NCBI GenBank assembly: GCA_022410635.1
Contig: JAJVDF010000298.1
Location: 1,140,467-1,204,466, forward strand
Origin: Tretioscincus oriximinensis
Taxonomy: Eukaryota > Chordata > Lepidosauria > Squamata > Gymnophthalmidae
Length of the DNA: 64,000 nucleotides
Reading direction: 5' to 3'
Below the pieces are notes generated by a model, which searched no databases, was not told the DNA's origin, and saw only the letters and a list, made by a program, of their open reading frames with translations. The position numbers were made by a program, and so were the translations under genes. Below, in pieces: positions 44,816-56,062 of this stretch; position 1 is the first letter of the stretch; each line of letters opens with the position of its first letter.

Positions 44816-46120
44816 AGTTTTTCCTTTCCATGACACTCTGCATCCAACCAANGCCTGTGAGTTTGAAGCTGCTTCCCTACATGCAAATCTTTCAAGGATC
44901 CAGCTGCTAACCTGGCTTCCAACTTTTAAGAAGATTCAATACCAAAATGAGACTAGTGCAGGATAAGCCTGCAGTTACAGCCATTCTCCAGCAGGGGGCG
45001 NTGGGGCTTTGTTATTGTTGTTATTTTCCCCTTGGTTTGTCAAACACTTTTTGACAAGGACATATCGTGCATCAGCTTTTGCGAAATAAAAAGTCAGGAA
45101 TTAAGTGCTGTTGGATACACAAAGGCTTTTCCCCCCTCCTTTGCATGGTCAATCAAACTGCATCTCTCAATCCGAGAGGCAAGACAGGATGAGAGGAGAA
45201 TTCTACCTCTATGNTTGTTAGGTCGTGCTGAAGCCAAGCAAATGAGGCATGATTTGGAAGTCTAGGGGTCTCTAGCCCTTTTCCACCCTATTGATACATC
45301 TCGACAGACAGGCTGCCTANAGTGGCCACCTTTGCTCCCCTTCATAGCCACTGGCCTCCTCCCCTCCCATTAGTACTGCATGGCAGGCAGAGAAATTTCT
45401 TANAGGAGAAAAGCGATAAAAGAGGGATGGTGGGAGTGGGGAATGGACTTTTAAAGCCATTGGAATGCTCAATAGCCACAGCTAGCAAGAGGCAGGGACC
45501 CCAGGGACCACTGGTGGCTCAATTCCTTGATCATTAAACTCCTGGGCTCTGACAGATATACGTACAGCAGAAGTCTTAGAGGCCCCAAAAACGCTATTAA
45601 AAAATTAACCGTCTTCTAGTAGTTTTTATTTCCTAGTAAATGCCATGANGCCCCTTGCTTTATGATGTTCCAGAAACCTTATGGAAGGAACCATACGTGC
45701 ACACAAACATATGTAGAATGATGGAAGGAGAGAAACTGCTAGATTTTTTTAAATTTTGTGNCCTGAACAACAAAGAAGAGGAAGAAGAGACGACTGCCGG
45801 GTTTGGAATTAAGGACATTGGGCTTTTAACAATGAAAGACTCTTTTTATGAAGAAAAAAAGAGAGAATTNGGGATATTCTGGTTTATGAAAGAAAACAAA
45901 CAAAACTATGGACTCTCTTGGAGGGGAAACTGACGTTCTGGGGCTTTGGAATTTTGTCTGGATCTTGAGATGAGATGAGCTGGAACTGCAGACCCCATGT
46001 TTAATCTTCTATTATGTTGTTAATCTGCTTTTTCTATCAATTCCTTGGAGCATACGGAAACATCTGCACAGATCTTTTGGACCATATCAGATGGTGCATA
46101 TGTGCTGCAGGAGAACACTG
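44816..46120. other. No supported gene
   Basis: A frame at 45718-45933 (MMEGEKLLDFFKF.., Lys/Glu-rich) may be LINE-derived but shows no family motif. Nothing else is recognised. Confidence 0.35.
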
Positions 46121-46124
46121 CCAT

Positions 46125-46306
46125 GCAGACAGTCAGGCTCAGTCCCCACCAAGCCTTATTCTGGGTTGTATCTCAATACAGAGCTTAGCCATTCATATGC
46201 CAGTGTAGACCATGGCAGACCCCATTTGGCATGTAGATGACAGGTTGCCATCTTGAGATACAGCCCAGAATGATGCTCAGTGGAGACAGGACCACATTAT
46301 CAGGGG
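46125..46306. mobile_element. MITE-2 foldback element, good copy
   Basis: GGCTCAGTCCCCACCAAGCC at the left pairs with GCTCAGTGGAGACAGGACC at the right. Inside, TTATTCTGGGTTGTATCTCA pairs with TGAGATACAGCCCAGAAT. GCCATTCATATGCCAGTGTA is the centre. Confidence 0.7.
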
Positions 46307-46524
46307 CAGAAAACATGTTGTTGAACTTTTGAAGATGACAAAATTTTCTCAAGCTCTCGAATAACCTGGGAACATTTCATGAAGCTATTACAAATGGTCT
46401 TCTGGTTTCATGAAGTTGTTATTATGAACATGATGAATATTATGATTATTCCATGTATTTATACAGCGCTAACAGAAGTATGTGTGTTTGTGTATGCATG
46501 TATTTAGGTACACATGCATGTGTA

Positions 46525-46935
46525 AGAACATAAGATGAGCCATACTGGATAAGGCCAGAGCCCATCTAGTCCANCCTTCTGTCTCACACAGAGGCCCACC
46601 AGATGAACCTGGGCAGTCTGAACAGAGGGAAGCAAAATNTGCACCTGTTCATGACTCCCTGCAAANGGTATTTCAGGAGTCCTGCATGTCGCTCCATCCC
46701 GGAGGCAGCAACCAGACANCCAGTCTAGTACCCATTTATACCCTTGGTGNCCATAAACCTGTCTAGTCCTGTCTTGAAACTATCCAAACTGTTAGCTAGC
46801 ACCACTTCTTCAAGAAGTAAATTCCACAGGCCGATGACCTTCTGGGTGAAAAACTACTTTACTTTGTCTGTTCTCACTTTTCTGCCCATCAGTTTCAAGG
46901 AGTGCCCTCTGGTCCTAGTGTTGTGTGATAGTGAT
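46525..46935 (-). mobile_element. CR1 (TTATGTTC-tail) 3' fragment
   Basis: GAACATAAGATGAGCCATAC, TCTGTCTCACACAGAGGCCC, CAGTCTGAACAGAGGGAAGC and CTGGTCCTAGTGTTGTGTGA. It extends into the reverse transcriptase end at high identity to 7866-8280. Confidence 0.8.
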
Positions 46936-48132
46936 GTGTGTGTGTACAGTGACATTGCAAAGATTTTGGCACCCCTATAAAGCAATGAAGATGAAATGAT
47001 CTCCAAAGGGCATAAAGTTAGTGAAGATACCCACTTTTCCAAAAATCTTAGCAATCTTGGCCAAGGTTCATGGCACAACACCGTGCACAGGAGCTCAGAC
47101 GTACAACGGGAGGGGAAAAGCAACCAATCAGGAGACAGTGCACNTGAGTTCCCAGGCATACAGTGCAACACAAATACAATTCTACGTGGACACGTCAGCT
47201 CCTTGGTGTAGTAATGCAGAAATGTGAGGTGCACAGGTAACTGGGTTATTCCAGAATTAAAATAAATACCGGATTTAAACAGCTCATGTATGGGGGGAAA
47301 GGCAGACAGATAGACAGACAGTAGAGGAAGCCAAACATTCATAAATGTTCCCTCACTCTGCCTCCTGATCCATGGAAAGGTCTATCTGACTAAATTGCAG
47401 TCTTGCTGCTCATACAAACAGGAAATCTAGTAGAGAGATTTCTCATTGCTCACTGCAAGCAGCTGAGCAGTTCCATTTACATCACAGAAAGAAGGCCTCA
47501 GTAAAATTCACCCCACCACACGCAGCCCCCAGAAAGTGTTTGTAATGTGTAGCCGTTTCTGTCTCGGCCTGATAGAAGTTGCGCTTCAGATTTACACTGG
47601 AAATGGACTCCCCGTGTTCACCAGACCCCTATCTCTGCACACAGCATGCTGGTAGCCTGCTGCCTCATGTTTATTAATGGTGGAGTATGAAAAAACATGG
47701 GCAGATTGCCACAAGAGCTGGTAATATCAGCAGGCCAAGTANTGTGTGAGAGGAGCTTAAATATACGTTTTTCCCATCAGCCCTGGCTTTCAAAGGTTGT
47801 CAAGGGTTGATTGGATAGTTTGTTTACTAAATAAGCCCTGTGAATTAATTTGCGCCGTCTACCTTCGACAGAGGCATCGCGCCCAGAAGTATCTGGCAGA
47901 CAATTAGCACGTAAGATGCGACGCTTTCTAAATGTCAGGCAAGAGCATTGCCTAGGGACGTCGCCTCCCTTGTCAGTCAATAAGAATTAGACTGACCCAC
48001 CTAAGGACTGTTTCATTTTCTTGCCTGCAGAAGCTTTGTGGAGGAAGCGGAAGACAGCAGGGTCCTGTTGAGAACAGGTGAAGATTTTGCCCAGGTGTGG
48101 TTGGTGGGCCGCTGTGTCACATGACTTCCAGC
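46936..48132. other. No supported gene
   Basis: No repeat recognised between about 47340 and 48060. The block at 47770-47980 (AATTAATTTGCGCC, GACAATTAGCACGTAAG) is repeat-free. No splice-bounded exon is seen. Confidence 0.4.
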
Positions 48133-48287
48133 AGTGGCCATTTTGAGTCATGTGACTTCCACCCCCCACCNATTTAGAATCATAGAATCATAGAGTTGGA
48201 AGGGACCTCCAGGGTCATCGGGTCCAACCCCCTGTGACCTAAAAGGAGGGAGCCCAGAAGTCACACGACCCAAAATGGCCACCGCCA
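48133..48287. mobile_element. Foldback element with CR1 end in its loop
   Basis: GTGGCCATTTTGAGTCATGT at 48135 pairs with CACGACCCAAAATGGCCACC at 48264-48283. Between the arms, 48174-48238 holds a short CR1 3' end (TAGAATCATAGAATCATAGA, GGGACCTCCAGG). Confidence 0.55.
48174..48238 (-). mobile_element. CR1 (ATTCTATG-tail) 3' terminus
   Basis: Two to three octamers, then GTTGGAAGGGACCTCCAGG and GGTCCAACCCCCTG. Only about 60 bp are present. Confidence 0.75.
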
Positions 48288-48875
48288 GAAAAGGTAGATG
48301 GGGCGTAGGGGGGAAACTCAGATCCCGGAATTTCTCCCTCGTATAGGCCCTGAAATTGCTCACAGGACTCATATATTTGAGGGTTTCTTGTACATTTTCC
48401 AGCACTATCCGCCTAGTGGATTTTAATATGTTGTCTGCCTGCAGCCATAGTTTTATTTTGGGATATGCCATCCACATGCTACAGGGCTACCCATTCACAT
48501 AGGATTGTTCTGCCAATTTGGAATGGATTAAATGGTTTTAGCCTTCTTCTGTATACACAGTAAACCATGATGAGATTTTTGAAGCAATATGCATAAATAT
48601 TTTAAACAAACGGGCCAGTGAAAAGATGGAATCAAAACACACATGCAAGGAAAGAATTAAAGATGACAGACAGCCATTTTACTTTCTAGCGCCAATGAGA
48701 GAAAGCTGGATAATAAAATTCTTTATGGGCCGAGAAAAGCCAGGATTTATGTAGCTTCTCTCCCCACACCCATTTCTTAGCACAGGCATCTGCTTCACTT
48801 GCTCCTCAGAAAAATGACGAGATCATTAAGCATCCGATTATAATATAAACACATAAGAACACTTTGTATGTAATT

Positions 48876-49094
<219 letters not shown>

Positions 49095-49105
<11 letters not shown>

Positions 49106-49245
49106 TTATACTCCCTCTCTTTGAAGACACTGTTCTATTTTTAATTGTTCTATTTTACTCTGTTTTATAGTTTTTTATTGTCATTCATCCTGAAACCTTT
49201 GGATATAGGGTAGAATCAAAATATAAGCAACTGAGTAAATAAATA
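49095..49245 (+). mobile_element. L2-type LINE 3' tail
   Basis: ACTGTTCTATTTTTAATTG, TCATCCTGAAACCTTTGG and GGGTAGAATCAAAATATAAG match 52575-52690. Confidence 0.55.
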
Positions 49246-50115
49246 TGTTATCAATTTTAAGTGCTATTGGGGAATTTAAAGAACATGGAAAGGGGAAGAA
49301 CAAAGCAAAAGTAGAGAGATGTTTCCAACCACAGTGTCAAGAGAAAAAATATTCTAGGCCATGTTTTTGAGCTACCTTTGTTGCAGAATGCAAATGTTCT
49401 TCTCCTTTCCTCATCTGTTCTCTGCCACTCTCTGGGTCTTTTGGCAAGACAAAAGGGGCACCAGACTGTCTTTCTTATTTTATTGCCTACTGCCGTATTC
49501 TTCCTCTTATTTCTCCTTTCAGTTTGATCTGGCAATAAAACTCCTTCACTCTATGAGGAACACAGATGTCAATTTGCCAGCAAAACCCTAAACCCTCCAT
49601 CTTTTTCGCAGACTTTGCGCCATCAGTGAAGTGATTCCCTCTATTTGCAGATTCCATGACAAGCCACACCGATCCGCACTCTTCATTGTTTCGAGAAGTG
49701 GGCCAAAGCTCTTGGTCTGCTGTTCAAATGGGAGTTTTGGTTCTCTCTCTCTGAGCAATTCAAGTCCCTTCATTTATTTTCAATGGAAACACTTTCGTGT
49801 TTCAGTCCTATCCCTACTGCACCTGAGCACTTCATCCCGGGATCTTATTTCCAGGTCCCCGAAGGACTGGATTTGATAACCTCGTCTGATTACAACTTCT
49901 TTGACAGCCTTGAAGGAATTTGCACAAGGGGAAACAGAGCAGTTGGCTGCTGTTAAAAAGGATTTGCCATTCACGGGTCTGAGGTGCATGCACGAGACAT
50001 CGGACTAGTGTGCTTTAGCGTACAAGAAACAGGTATGTGCCTAAGCTAATGGAGAGGGTTTATCTGGAATGGGCCTCACTCAGTCCTTTAGCTCTCTTCT
50101 TGGAGGTTATTGTTC
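49246..50115. other. Open on both strands, identity unknown
   Basis: After the acceptor-like CTCTATTTGCAG (to 49650) two plus frames are open: one to 49876, another from 49660 to a TAA at 49956 (ending ITSSDYNFFDSLEGICTRGN..). The minus strand is also open (49989-49780). AACAG|GTATGT at 50030 is donor-like. No family is recognised, so I give no gene call. Confidence 0.25.
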
Positions 50116-50119
50116 AGAG

Positions 50120-50330
50120 TCTGGTCTCGTGGTTATAATGGCAGATATACTCTCCGTTCTATTCTGCACTCTTCTATGAAGCCAGATGGCTGAGCATGGG
50201 CTAGCTACAGTTCTTTGGGGCTCTCAGCTCCACCTACTTCTCAAGGTGTCTGTTGGACAGAAAATTGTTTGTAAGCCACTTTGGGTCTGGATTGGGAAAA
50301 GCAGGATATAAAACCTCTTCTTCCATCTCT
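50120..50330 (+). mobile_element. tRNA-derived SINE-B
   Basis: GTGGTTATAATGGCAGATA (A-box region), CTTCTATGAAGCCAGATGG, GCTAGCTACAGTTCTTTGG, AAGGTGTCTGTTGG and GTAAGCCACTTTGGGTCTGG to ATATAAAACCTCTTC. Confidence 0.65.
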
Positions 50331-50869
50331 CCAGCTCTTCCAACAGTTGTTGTGGTTGTTGTGGTTCAAAACTGCAAAACTTTTATTTTGAGATGGAGCA
50401 AAAGTTGANTGCTATCCTATAGCTTATGATTGTGATAATTAACAGAGAACTCAGAAAGCAAAGTTANAAACCAGTTAGAAACCATGGGCCTTTCTGCACT
50501 TACTTTGCTAGTTCTGTGTTAATTATTCCAGGTTTGCTTGTTCTGGAACAAGTGTAACAAAGAGCTTCTATCTATGAACAATATCCTTGTAAGCAGTTGT
50601 TGATGGGAAAGCAAATGGATAACTGGGAGAGAACAGAAGAGGGACAGAGTACCCTAGAAAAGGACTTGCCTAGTTGCCTGGCTAAAGCGTTAAGCCAAAG
50701 CAGCTTTTCTTGTACATCCAGTTTATTTCATTTAAATAAATGTACAAACATCTCTATACTGTTCAGTGCAGTTCTGGCATTGGTTCTCTNAAGACAGAAG
50801 TTTCTTTTGATGCTGAATGGTGATTCAGGCCATCACATTTAAGGGACCTGTCCCTACGGAGGGACCTCC

Positions 50870-51190
50870 CCCACAACCTGGTTTGCNTTGCCATCTGCCN
50901 CCANGTACTTTAAAGCTCCCACGTTGCTCTGACACATTGCATAGCAATCTCGTCATCTGATAAGTCCCATAAGGCATTGCTTGCCTTACTACAATCCCCA
51001 GCATTCTTCACAAGCCTTTCTACAATTCCCAAGCTTTTACATGCTGCCCAAAGTCTCACAAGATTTGCCAGGTTCACATTGCTGAAGGTCCCCATGAAGC
51101 TTTCATTCAGATTTTTAAAAATGCCCAGTNTTAAATCGCACAAACTGCATGGCTAGAAATTCTGTGATAACGGAACTATTTAGCGAGTGG
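50870..51190 (-). repeat. Unclassified dispersed repeat R1, copy 3
   Basis: Reversed copy: TAGCGAGTGGATTGCTG, CATTGCTGAAGGTCCCCATG, CCTTACTACAATCCCCAGC and TTGCATAGCAATCTCGTCAT. The same order is kept as at 44495. Confidence 0.65.
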
Positions 51191-51244
51191 ATTGCTGCTC
51201 GTGCGTGACCCTGGTGGGGTGGATTGATGTTGCTAGCAAATCAG

Positions 51245-51385
51245 TAGAAATTGTGTATAGAGATGTGGTCTGCATCCTGGGATATATCTTAGTACAGAAC
51301 ATGGTCATCCACATGCCAGTGTAGATTAAGGCAGTTCCCTATGTAGCACAAAATAAGGTTCGGTGGGAACAGGACCTTAGGTGAT
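51245..51385. mobile_element. MITE-2 foldback element, degraded
   Basis: GGGATATATCTTAGTACAG, GTCATCCACATGCCAGTGTA and the right arm AATAAGGTTCGGTGGGAACAGGACC. The left terminal repeat is worn. Confidence 0.5.
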
Positions 51386-51494
51386 TTAAAAGAACCTAAA
51401 AAAAGTCCTGTTGGAATGGGTTCCAGTCCAGCTCTCTTCTCATTCAATGGCCCACCAGTTGTTTCTTGACAGCTCAAGCAAAGGAAGAAGGCAA

Positions 51495-51710
51495 AATAAG
51501 AACATAAGAGGAGTCCAGCATTCTGTCTCATATAGTGGCCCATCAATTGCACCTAAGCCGTCTGGCAAAATCTTCAACTGGTCTTGACACCCTGCNAATG
51601 GCATTTGAGGAATACTGCTTGTTGCTCCATCTCAGAGGCAGCATTAGGATATTTATCCTAGTAGCTATTTAAATCTTCCCCCCTCTGTCTCTCCAATCTA
51701 GAGATCTAAA
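51495..51710 (-). mobile_element. CR1 (TTATGTTC-tail) 3' fragment
   Basis: GAACATAAGAGGAGTCCAGC, GGCCCATCAATTGCACC and GCATTTGAGGAATACTGC. Short, with an internal deletion after the tail. Confidence 0.55.
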
Positions 51711-51939
51711 TTTTAGTAGCCACTGGTAGAAATTTGGCTATTCTTGCAGTCAGATCATCTGANGATGAACATCATGGGCACTTCTGAAAGTCTAGGTTGG
51801 AGAGAAAGGCAGGATGCCTCTAAAGGCTGTTTGNAGGGAATTGACAGCAGTTATAGATTTTGCCTTTATTTTCTGCACGAGAATGCTCAGAAGCAATTGA
51901 TGGGCCACCATGTGAGATGAGATGGAGTGCTGTGATGTA

Positions 51940-52725
51940 TTTCTATTGTAATGTGCTCTACGTGGGGCTACCCCTGAAGACGGTTTGAAAGTTNCAGCTG
52001 GTGCAGACCTCAGCAGAGAGGTTGCTGACTTGTACAGCTGGCTGGACACATATTACACCAGTAGGCTGACCAGATGACCCCTTTTTTGGGGGGGGGTGTT
52101 GAAAACCCAGTTTTGGGGTGTCTCCCAGTTTTTGCCGAGGAAAAAAAATACAAACAAAAATTCTCGGCAAAAACATGGAGGCGCCCCAAAACCGGGTTTC
52201 CACTCCCCCATCAAAGGGGTCATCTTNTCAGCCTATACTCCAGGCCTGAATAAACTGCATTGGCTTTCACTACTAATCCCAATTCGAGGTACTAACATTG
52301 ACTTACAAGGCCCTAAACAGCTTGAGCCCCAAATATTTGAAGGAACACCTCCTCCTATACTTACCTGCCCATAGCCTAACATCTTCTGATGAGGCTCTCT
52401 TGACAGTCCCACCTCCTTCAGTCATCAATGGGGTGTGGATACGTGGAAGGGCCTTATCTGTGAAAGCCCCCGTGTTGTGGAATTCTCTGCCCTCTGAGGT
52501 GTGCGTCACCTANACTGTACACATTCAGACTCCTGGTGACTCTCGCCTCTAGCTGAGCCAAATATTCTCTGTTCTTTGGAAGTATTGTTCTATTTTTAGA
52601 CTGTTGTATTTTTAAATTGGTCTACTTTAATCTGTATTTTATCACTTTTCATTGTGATCCGCCCTGAGACCTTTGAGTACAGGGNGGAATATAAATGTAA
52701 ATATATAAATAAATAAATTGCAACA
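51940..52725 (+). mobile_element. L2-type LINE interrupted by MITE-1
   Basis: Left of the MITE the frame gives QLVQTSAERLLTCTAGWTHI. Right of it LNKLHWLSL, then MTYKALNSLSPKYLKEHLLL, SLTSSDEALLTVPPPSV and VLWNSLPSEV. This is the L2-clade reverse transcriptase end, followed by the 3' UTR (GATCCGCCCTGAGACCTTTG) and an AAATAAATAAAT tail. Confidence 0.8.
52062..52235. mobile_element. MITE-1 foldback element, copy 5, with 8-bp duplication
   Basis: TAGGCTGACCAGATGACCCC and GGGGTCATCTTNTCAGCCTA are the ends. The flanks TACACCAG (52054-52061) and TACTCCAG (52236-52243) match 7/8. The arms carry GTTGAAAACCCAGTTTTGG and GCAAAAACATGGAGGCGCC. It splits an L2 reading frame. Confidence 0.85.
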
Positions 52726-52749
52726 GGTTTATTGTGAGGATATCTAAAA

Positions 52750-53220
52750 TACCTCAAATGGGAGCCTATTCCATACTATGGGACCACCACTGAGAAGCTG
52801 CTGTCCCACACATTTTAGTTAATAATCTTCTGGAAGCATCATGGCAATCCGAAGGTGCACCTTATACCATACCTGCCCGTGCACTAAGATCTCAAGGAGA
52901 AGGCCTTCTGGTAGTTCCTCCCTTTTCAGAGACACAAGGGGTAGGGGCACATAGGAGGGCCTTCTCTGTGGTGCCTTCCACACTCTGGATTAGGCTTCCT
53001 CTGGAGTCTCTCCAGTCTCCTACACCGTATAGCTTAATATAAAACATACCTCTACGCCTCGTACATACCTTTGACTCGTATCTCCCTCTGCATTTGTCCT
53101 TCCAAAGAAGGAGTGTTTTAAAATGTTTTGCTGTGTTCTTTTGTACTTTTGTTACCAGCCCTGGGATCTATGGTAGAAAACGGGATAAAAATTCAGAAAT
53201 AAAATAAAATAAAATGTTGG
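52750..53220 (+). mobile_element. LINE 3' region (second L2-like copy)
   Basis: CTATGGGACCACCACTGAGA, GAAGGCCTTCTGGTAGTTCC, AGGAGGGCCTTCTCTGTGGT and CAGCCCTGGGATCTATGGTA, with an AAATAAAATAAAATAAAAT tail. It is a different subfamily from the 51940 copy. Confidence 0.6.
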
Positions 53221-53559
53221 AAAGGATCATTGGAGGGGAGAGACTTTCCTTTAGCTGTATCAATTCAGTGTAATCCCACAAATTGTTATGCATCCAGCTT
53301 TAAAGAACTCATTTTGGACAACCCACATTGCATAGTGGCCAACATGGTGCNAACAGATTGCTATGTGATAGCGATGTTTTATGGTTGTTTTACACGGCTG
53401 TGAATAATTGCACTTGACAAAGGGAAACCCCATCCTCCTCCTTACTCAGAGGAGAGGCTATACCCTATTATTTACCAAATGCATCCGGAACATTGCAGAT
53501 GGAACGTAAGGCAGCCGATCGGCTGACACATGGGAACCAAAAAGAACAGAGCGTGCATC

Positions 53560-53860
53560 CTTCCTGACTTATTCATTATCACTCTGTTCTGTGAGCCCGA
53601 TATGCAAGCTTCCAGTTACACCGGCACACTTTGCTGCTTGCTACTGCACAATTTTGTTTTCAGATTGTACGGGATAAAGTTACTTCATTATTAATATATG
53701 TGCAACCGTCCGCATATATACACATAAATGTTGTATCTGTGCAAGAAAGCGCAGCTGCCGGGAGTGTTAATAGTTAAGATAAACTAAGTCCATTATGACT
53801 GCAAACGACTGTTTTCTATGACCCTATTTGCAGTAAAACCAGATTCAATGATATGAGAAA
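53560..53860. other. Repeat-free stretch, possible conserved non-coding DNA
   Basis: TTATTCATTATCACTCTGTTC, AAAGTTACTTCATTATTAAT and TAGTTAAGATAAACTAAGTC lie in repeat-free sequence with homeodomain-, GATA- and forkhead-like words. Conservation is untested. Confidence 0.25.
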
Positions 53861-54194
53861 ACGGCTAGGTTTTGGAATAATTGAACCGAGCTGTACGAAA
53901 CCGTATAAAGGCATCTTTTACAAAGTACTTTCCTTGTCTCAAGTATTTATTCCTGTAGAAGGAAAAGCAGAGGGAAGAGAAGTTCATTCTGCGTATGCCT
54001 CTTCCTTCTATGCATTAAGGAAAAAAAATGCTGTTTATTGCTAGACTTTCTTCAGAGGAAAAATGCGAAAGGGTCAATATACTTGTGTATATTCACATTC
54101 TTTTTGCAAAGTTCAAAGAAGCAGGTCGCCTCCACACAACAAAATCCACAATGTGGAAAAAGATTGCAGAATGCTTGTATACCTATAAATCCAC

Positions 54195-54660
54195 ATGGAA
54201 TGGGNGAGACAACTAACTAGGTAGTAAATTCTGAGCATGCAGAACAAGGACTCCTATAAGAACATAAGTACATAAGAAGAGCCATACTGGATCAGGCCAT
54301 AGCCCATCTAGTCCAGCATTCTCACACAGGGGCCCACCAGATGCACCTGGGCAGTCTGAACAAAGGAAAGCAAAATATGNACCTGTTCATTACTCCCTGC
54401 AAATGGTATTTCAGGAGTGCTGCTGGTGTCCAAGTCAATTAACCAGGAAATAAATACTGAGCATGCTCAACCAGAGCTCCTGTGCTGTTGTGTGAGCCAG
54501 GTAACCAGGAAGCAAATACTGAGCATGCTCAGGATGCAATTCTGCATTGTCTTGTGCTAGGGACTTCTCATGGTTTCCTGGTAATCCTGTTAAGGATTTG
54601 TACAAACAGGGAGGCTTCTCGTCTCCATAGCTGCAGACATGGCAATTTCTGTCCTCTCCC
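54195..54660. repeat. Repeat R2 with three tandem sub-blocks and a CR1 insert
   Basis: The words 'AGTAAATTCTGAGCATGC', 'AAATAAATACTGAGCATGCT' and 'AGCAAATACTGAGCATGCT' occur at 54223, 54449 and 54513. A CR1 3' piece (54255-54425) lies between the first and second. The right part (54525-54655) matches 4690-4800. Confidence 0.5.
54255..54425 (-). mobile_element. CR1 (TTATGTTC-tail) 3' fragment
   Basis: AAGAACATAAGTACATAAGAAG octamer tail, TAGTCCAGCATTCTCACAC, GATGCACCTGGGCAGTCTG and CCCTGCAAATGGTATTTC. Confidence 0.7.
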
Positions 54661-55289
54661 TCCCTCTTCCTTGTTCCATTTCATTGGGTTTCTAGGTGCA
54701 ACCACAGAAGTGAATCACACCTGGGCACCAATCTAAAGCAGCCTGGCAGGCAACTTTAGAGACTGGGAACATTTTTTTCCAGCCTATATAATTGAGTCCA
54801 GGTTGTCAGATGCCACCTCTCTAATCGTGGGGCAGATAGTTGAATCTGACTCGTAACAGTCTCAGCGTGATATGGTACAATGCCACAATGTGTGCATCCT
54901 TCCAAAAAAATATTGGGTGCTTTTTACCCTGTTTTGAGAAGCAGGTCTTGAGAGCTTCAAAACATGGTTCTTTTCCATATTCTAGGTCTGAACTTCAGAT
55001 CAAGGCTCTTCCCCTTAAAACCACTACAGCCATCCACTTAGAAAAGTCCATCACCCTTGAGTCTACATTGCAGGGTTATATTTGATTTTAACAATGAGTG
55101 ATTTATGTCTTCCTCATAGAAACCATGACAAAGCAACGTTCCCGGGACTTTCATAAATTACACAGATGTCACTTTTTGTAAGATGAAAACAGCCCTACAA
55201 ATTCTCCAATGTACAGGAAAGAAAAGGTAAGATTACTGTTCTGTTTATTACTCAGTTGTTTCCTGGTAGATAACAAATGTTTAGAGAGA

Positions 55290-55480
55290 GACAGTTTGGC
55301 ATAACAGAGTGTTGAACTCTTATCTAGCAGTCTTCCGATTCGATCCCACACTCATCCCTGAAGCCAGCTGGGTGACCATGGGCCAATCACAGTTCTTTAG
55401 AACTCGTATCAGCCCCGCCTGTTGTGGAGAACGCAACAAAAGCAATGTGTGGTAAAAAGGACATTATTAATAATTAATAA
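55290..55480 (+). mobile_element. tRNA-derived SINE-B
   Basis: CAGTTTGGCATAACAGAGTG, TCTTCCGATTCGATCCCAC (B box), CAGCTGGGTGACCATGGGCC, CAGTTCTTTAGAACTCG. Its tail opens directly into the GAT/AAT tract. Confidence 0.75.
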
Positions 55481-55491
55481 TTAATAATTGA

Positions 55492-55639
<148 letters not shown>

Positions 55640-55640
<1 letters not shown>

Positions 55641-55930
55641 TGGGTTCTTATACCCTACTTTTCTCACATTACAATGGGACTCAAAGTGGCTTACAAGGGT
55701 ATTTCACCTGAAGGCTGACATTCTATCTTCCCCACCAGGCTATGGTGGTTCCCATGNATGTACTTGCAGCCACTTGCAATTTCTTGCACTTCTTGCTTTC
55801 GAATAGCTGGGTTGACTAGAGCTACAGGCTAGTGAAAGGTGCTCACTCCTCCCCACGTCCCACACAGGGCTTCAAAACCCCAGCTCCCAGCTGAGAGACG
55901 GATTCCTTAGCGACTGAGCTATCCGTGGAA
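55640..55930 (-). mobile_element. tRNA-derived SINE-A
   Basis: TCTGGGTTCTTATACCC, TTCTATCTTCCCCACCAGG, GACTAGAGCTACAGGCTAG, GGGCTTCAAAACCCC (B box) and TTAGCGACTGAGCTATCCGTG (A box). Near full length. Confidence 0.8.
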
Positions 55931-55959
55931 GACTATTAGGATGGGAGAAAGGCAGTATT

Positions 55960-56062
55960 AGTCAAGAATTGGTGAGGCTTTTGCCTTCTTCTTCAGACTG
56001 CCCAGGTGCAATCGGTGGGCCATTTGGAGATACAGAATGTTGGATTAGATGGGCTAAGAAGA
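55960..56062 (+). mobile_element. CR1 (TTATGTTC-tail) fragment
   Basis: CTTCTTCAGACTGCCCAGG, TGCAATCGGTGGGCCATTTG and GTTGGATTAGATGGGC. No octamer tail remains. Confidence 0.55.
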
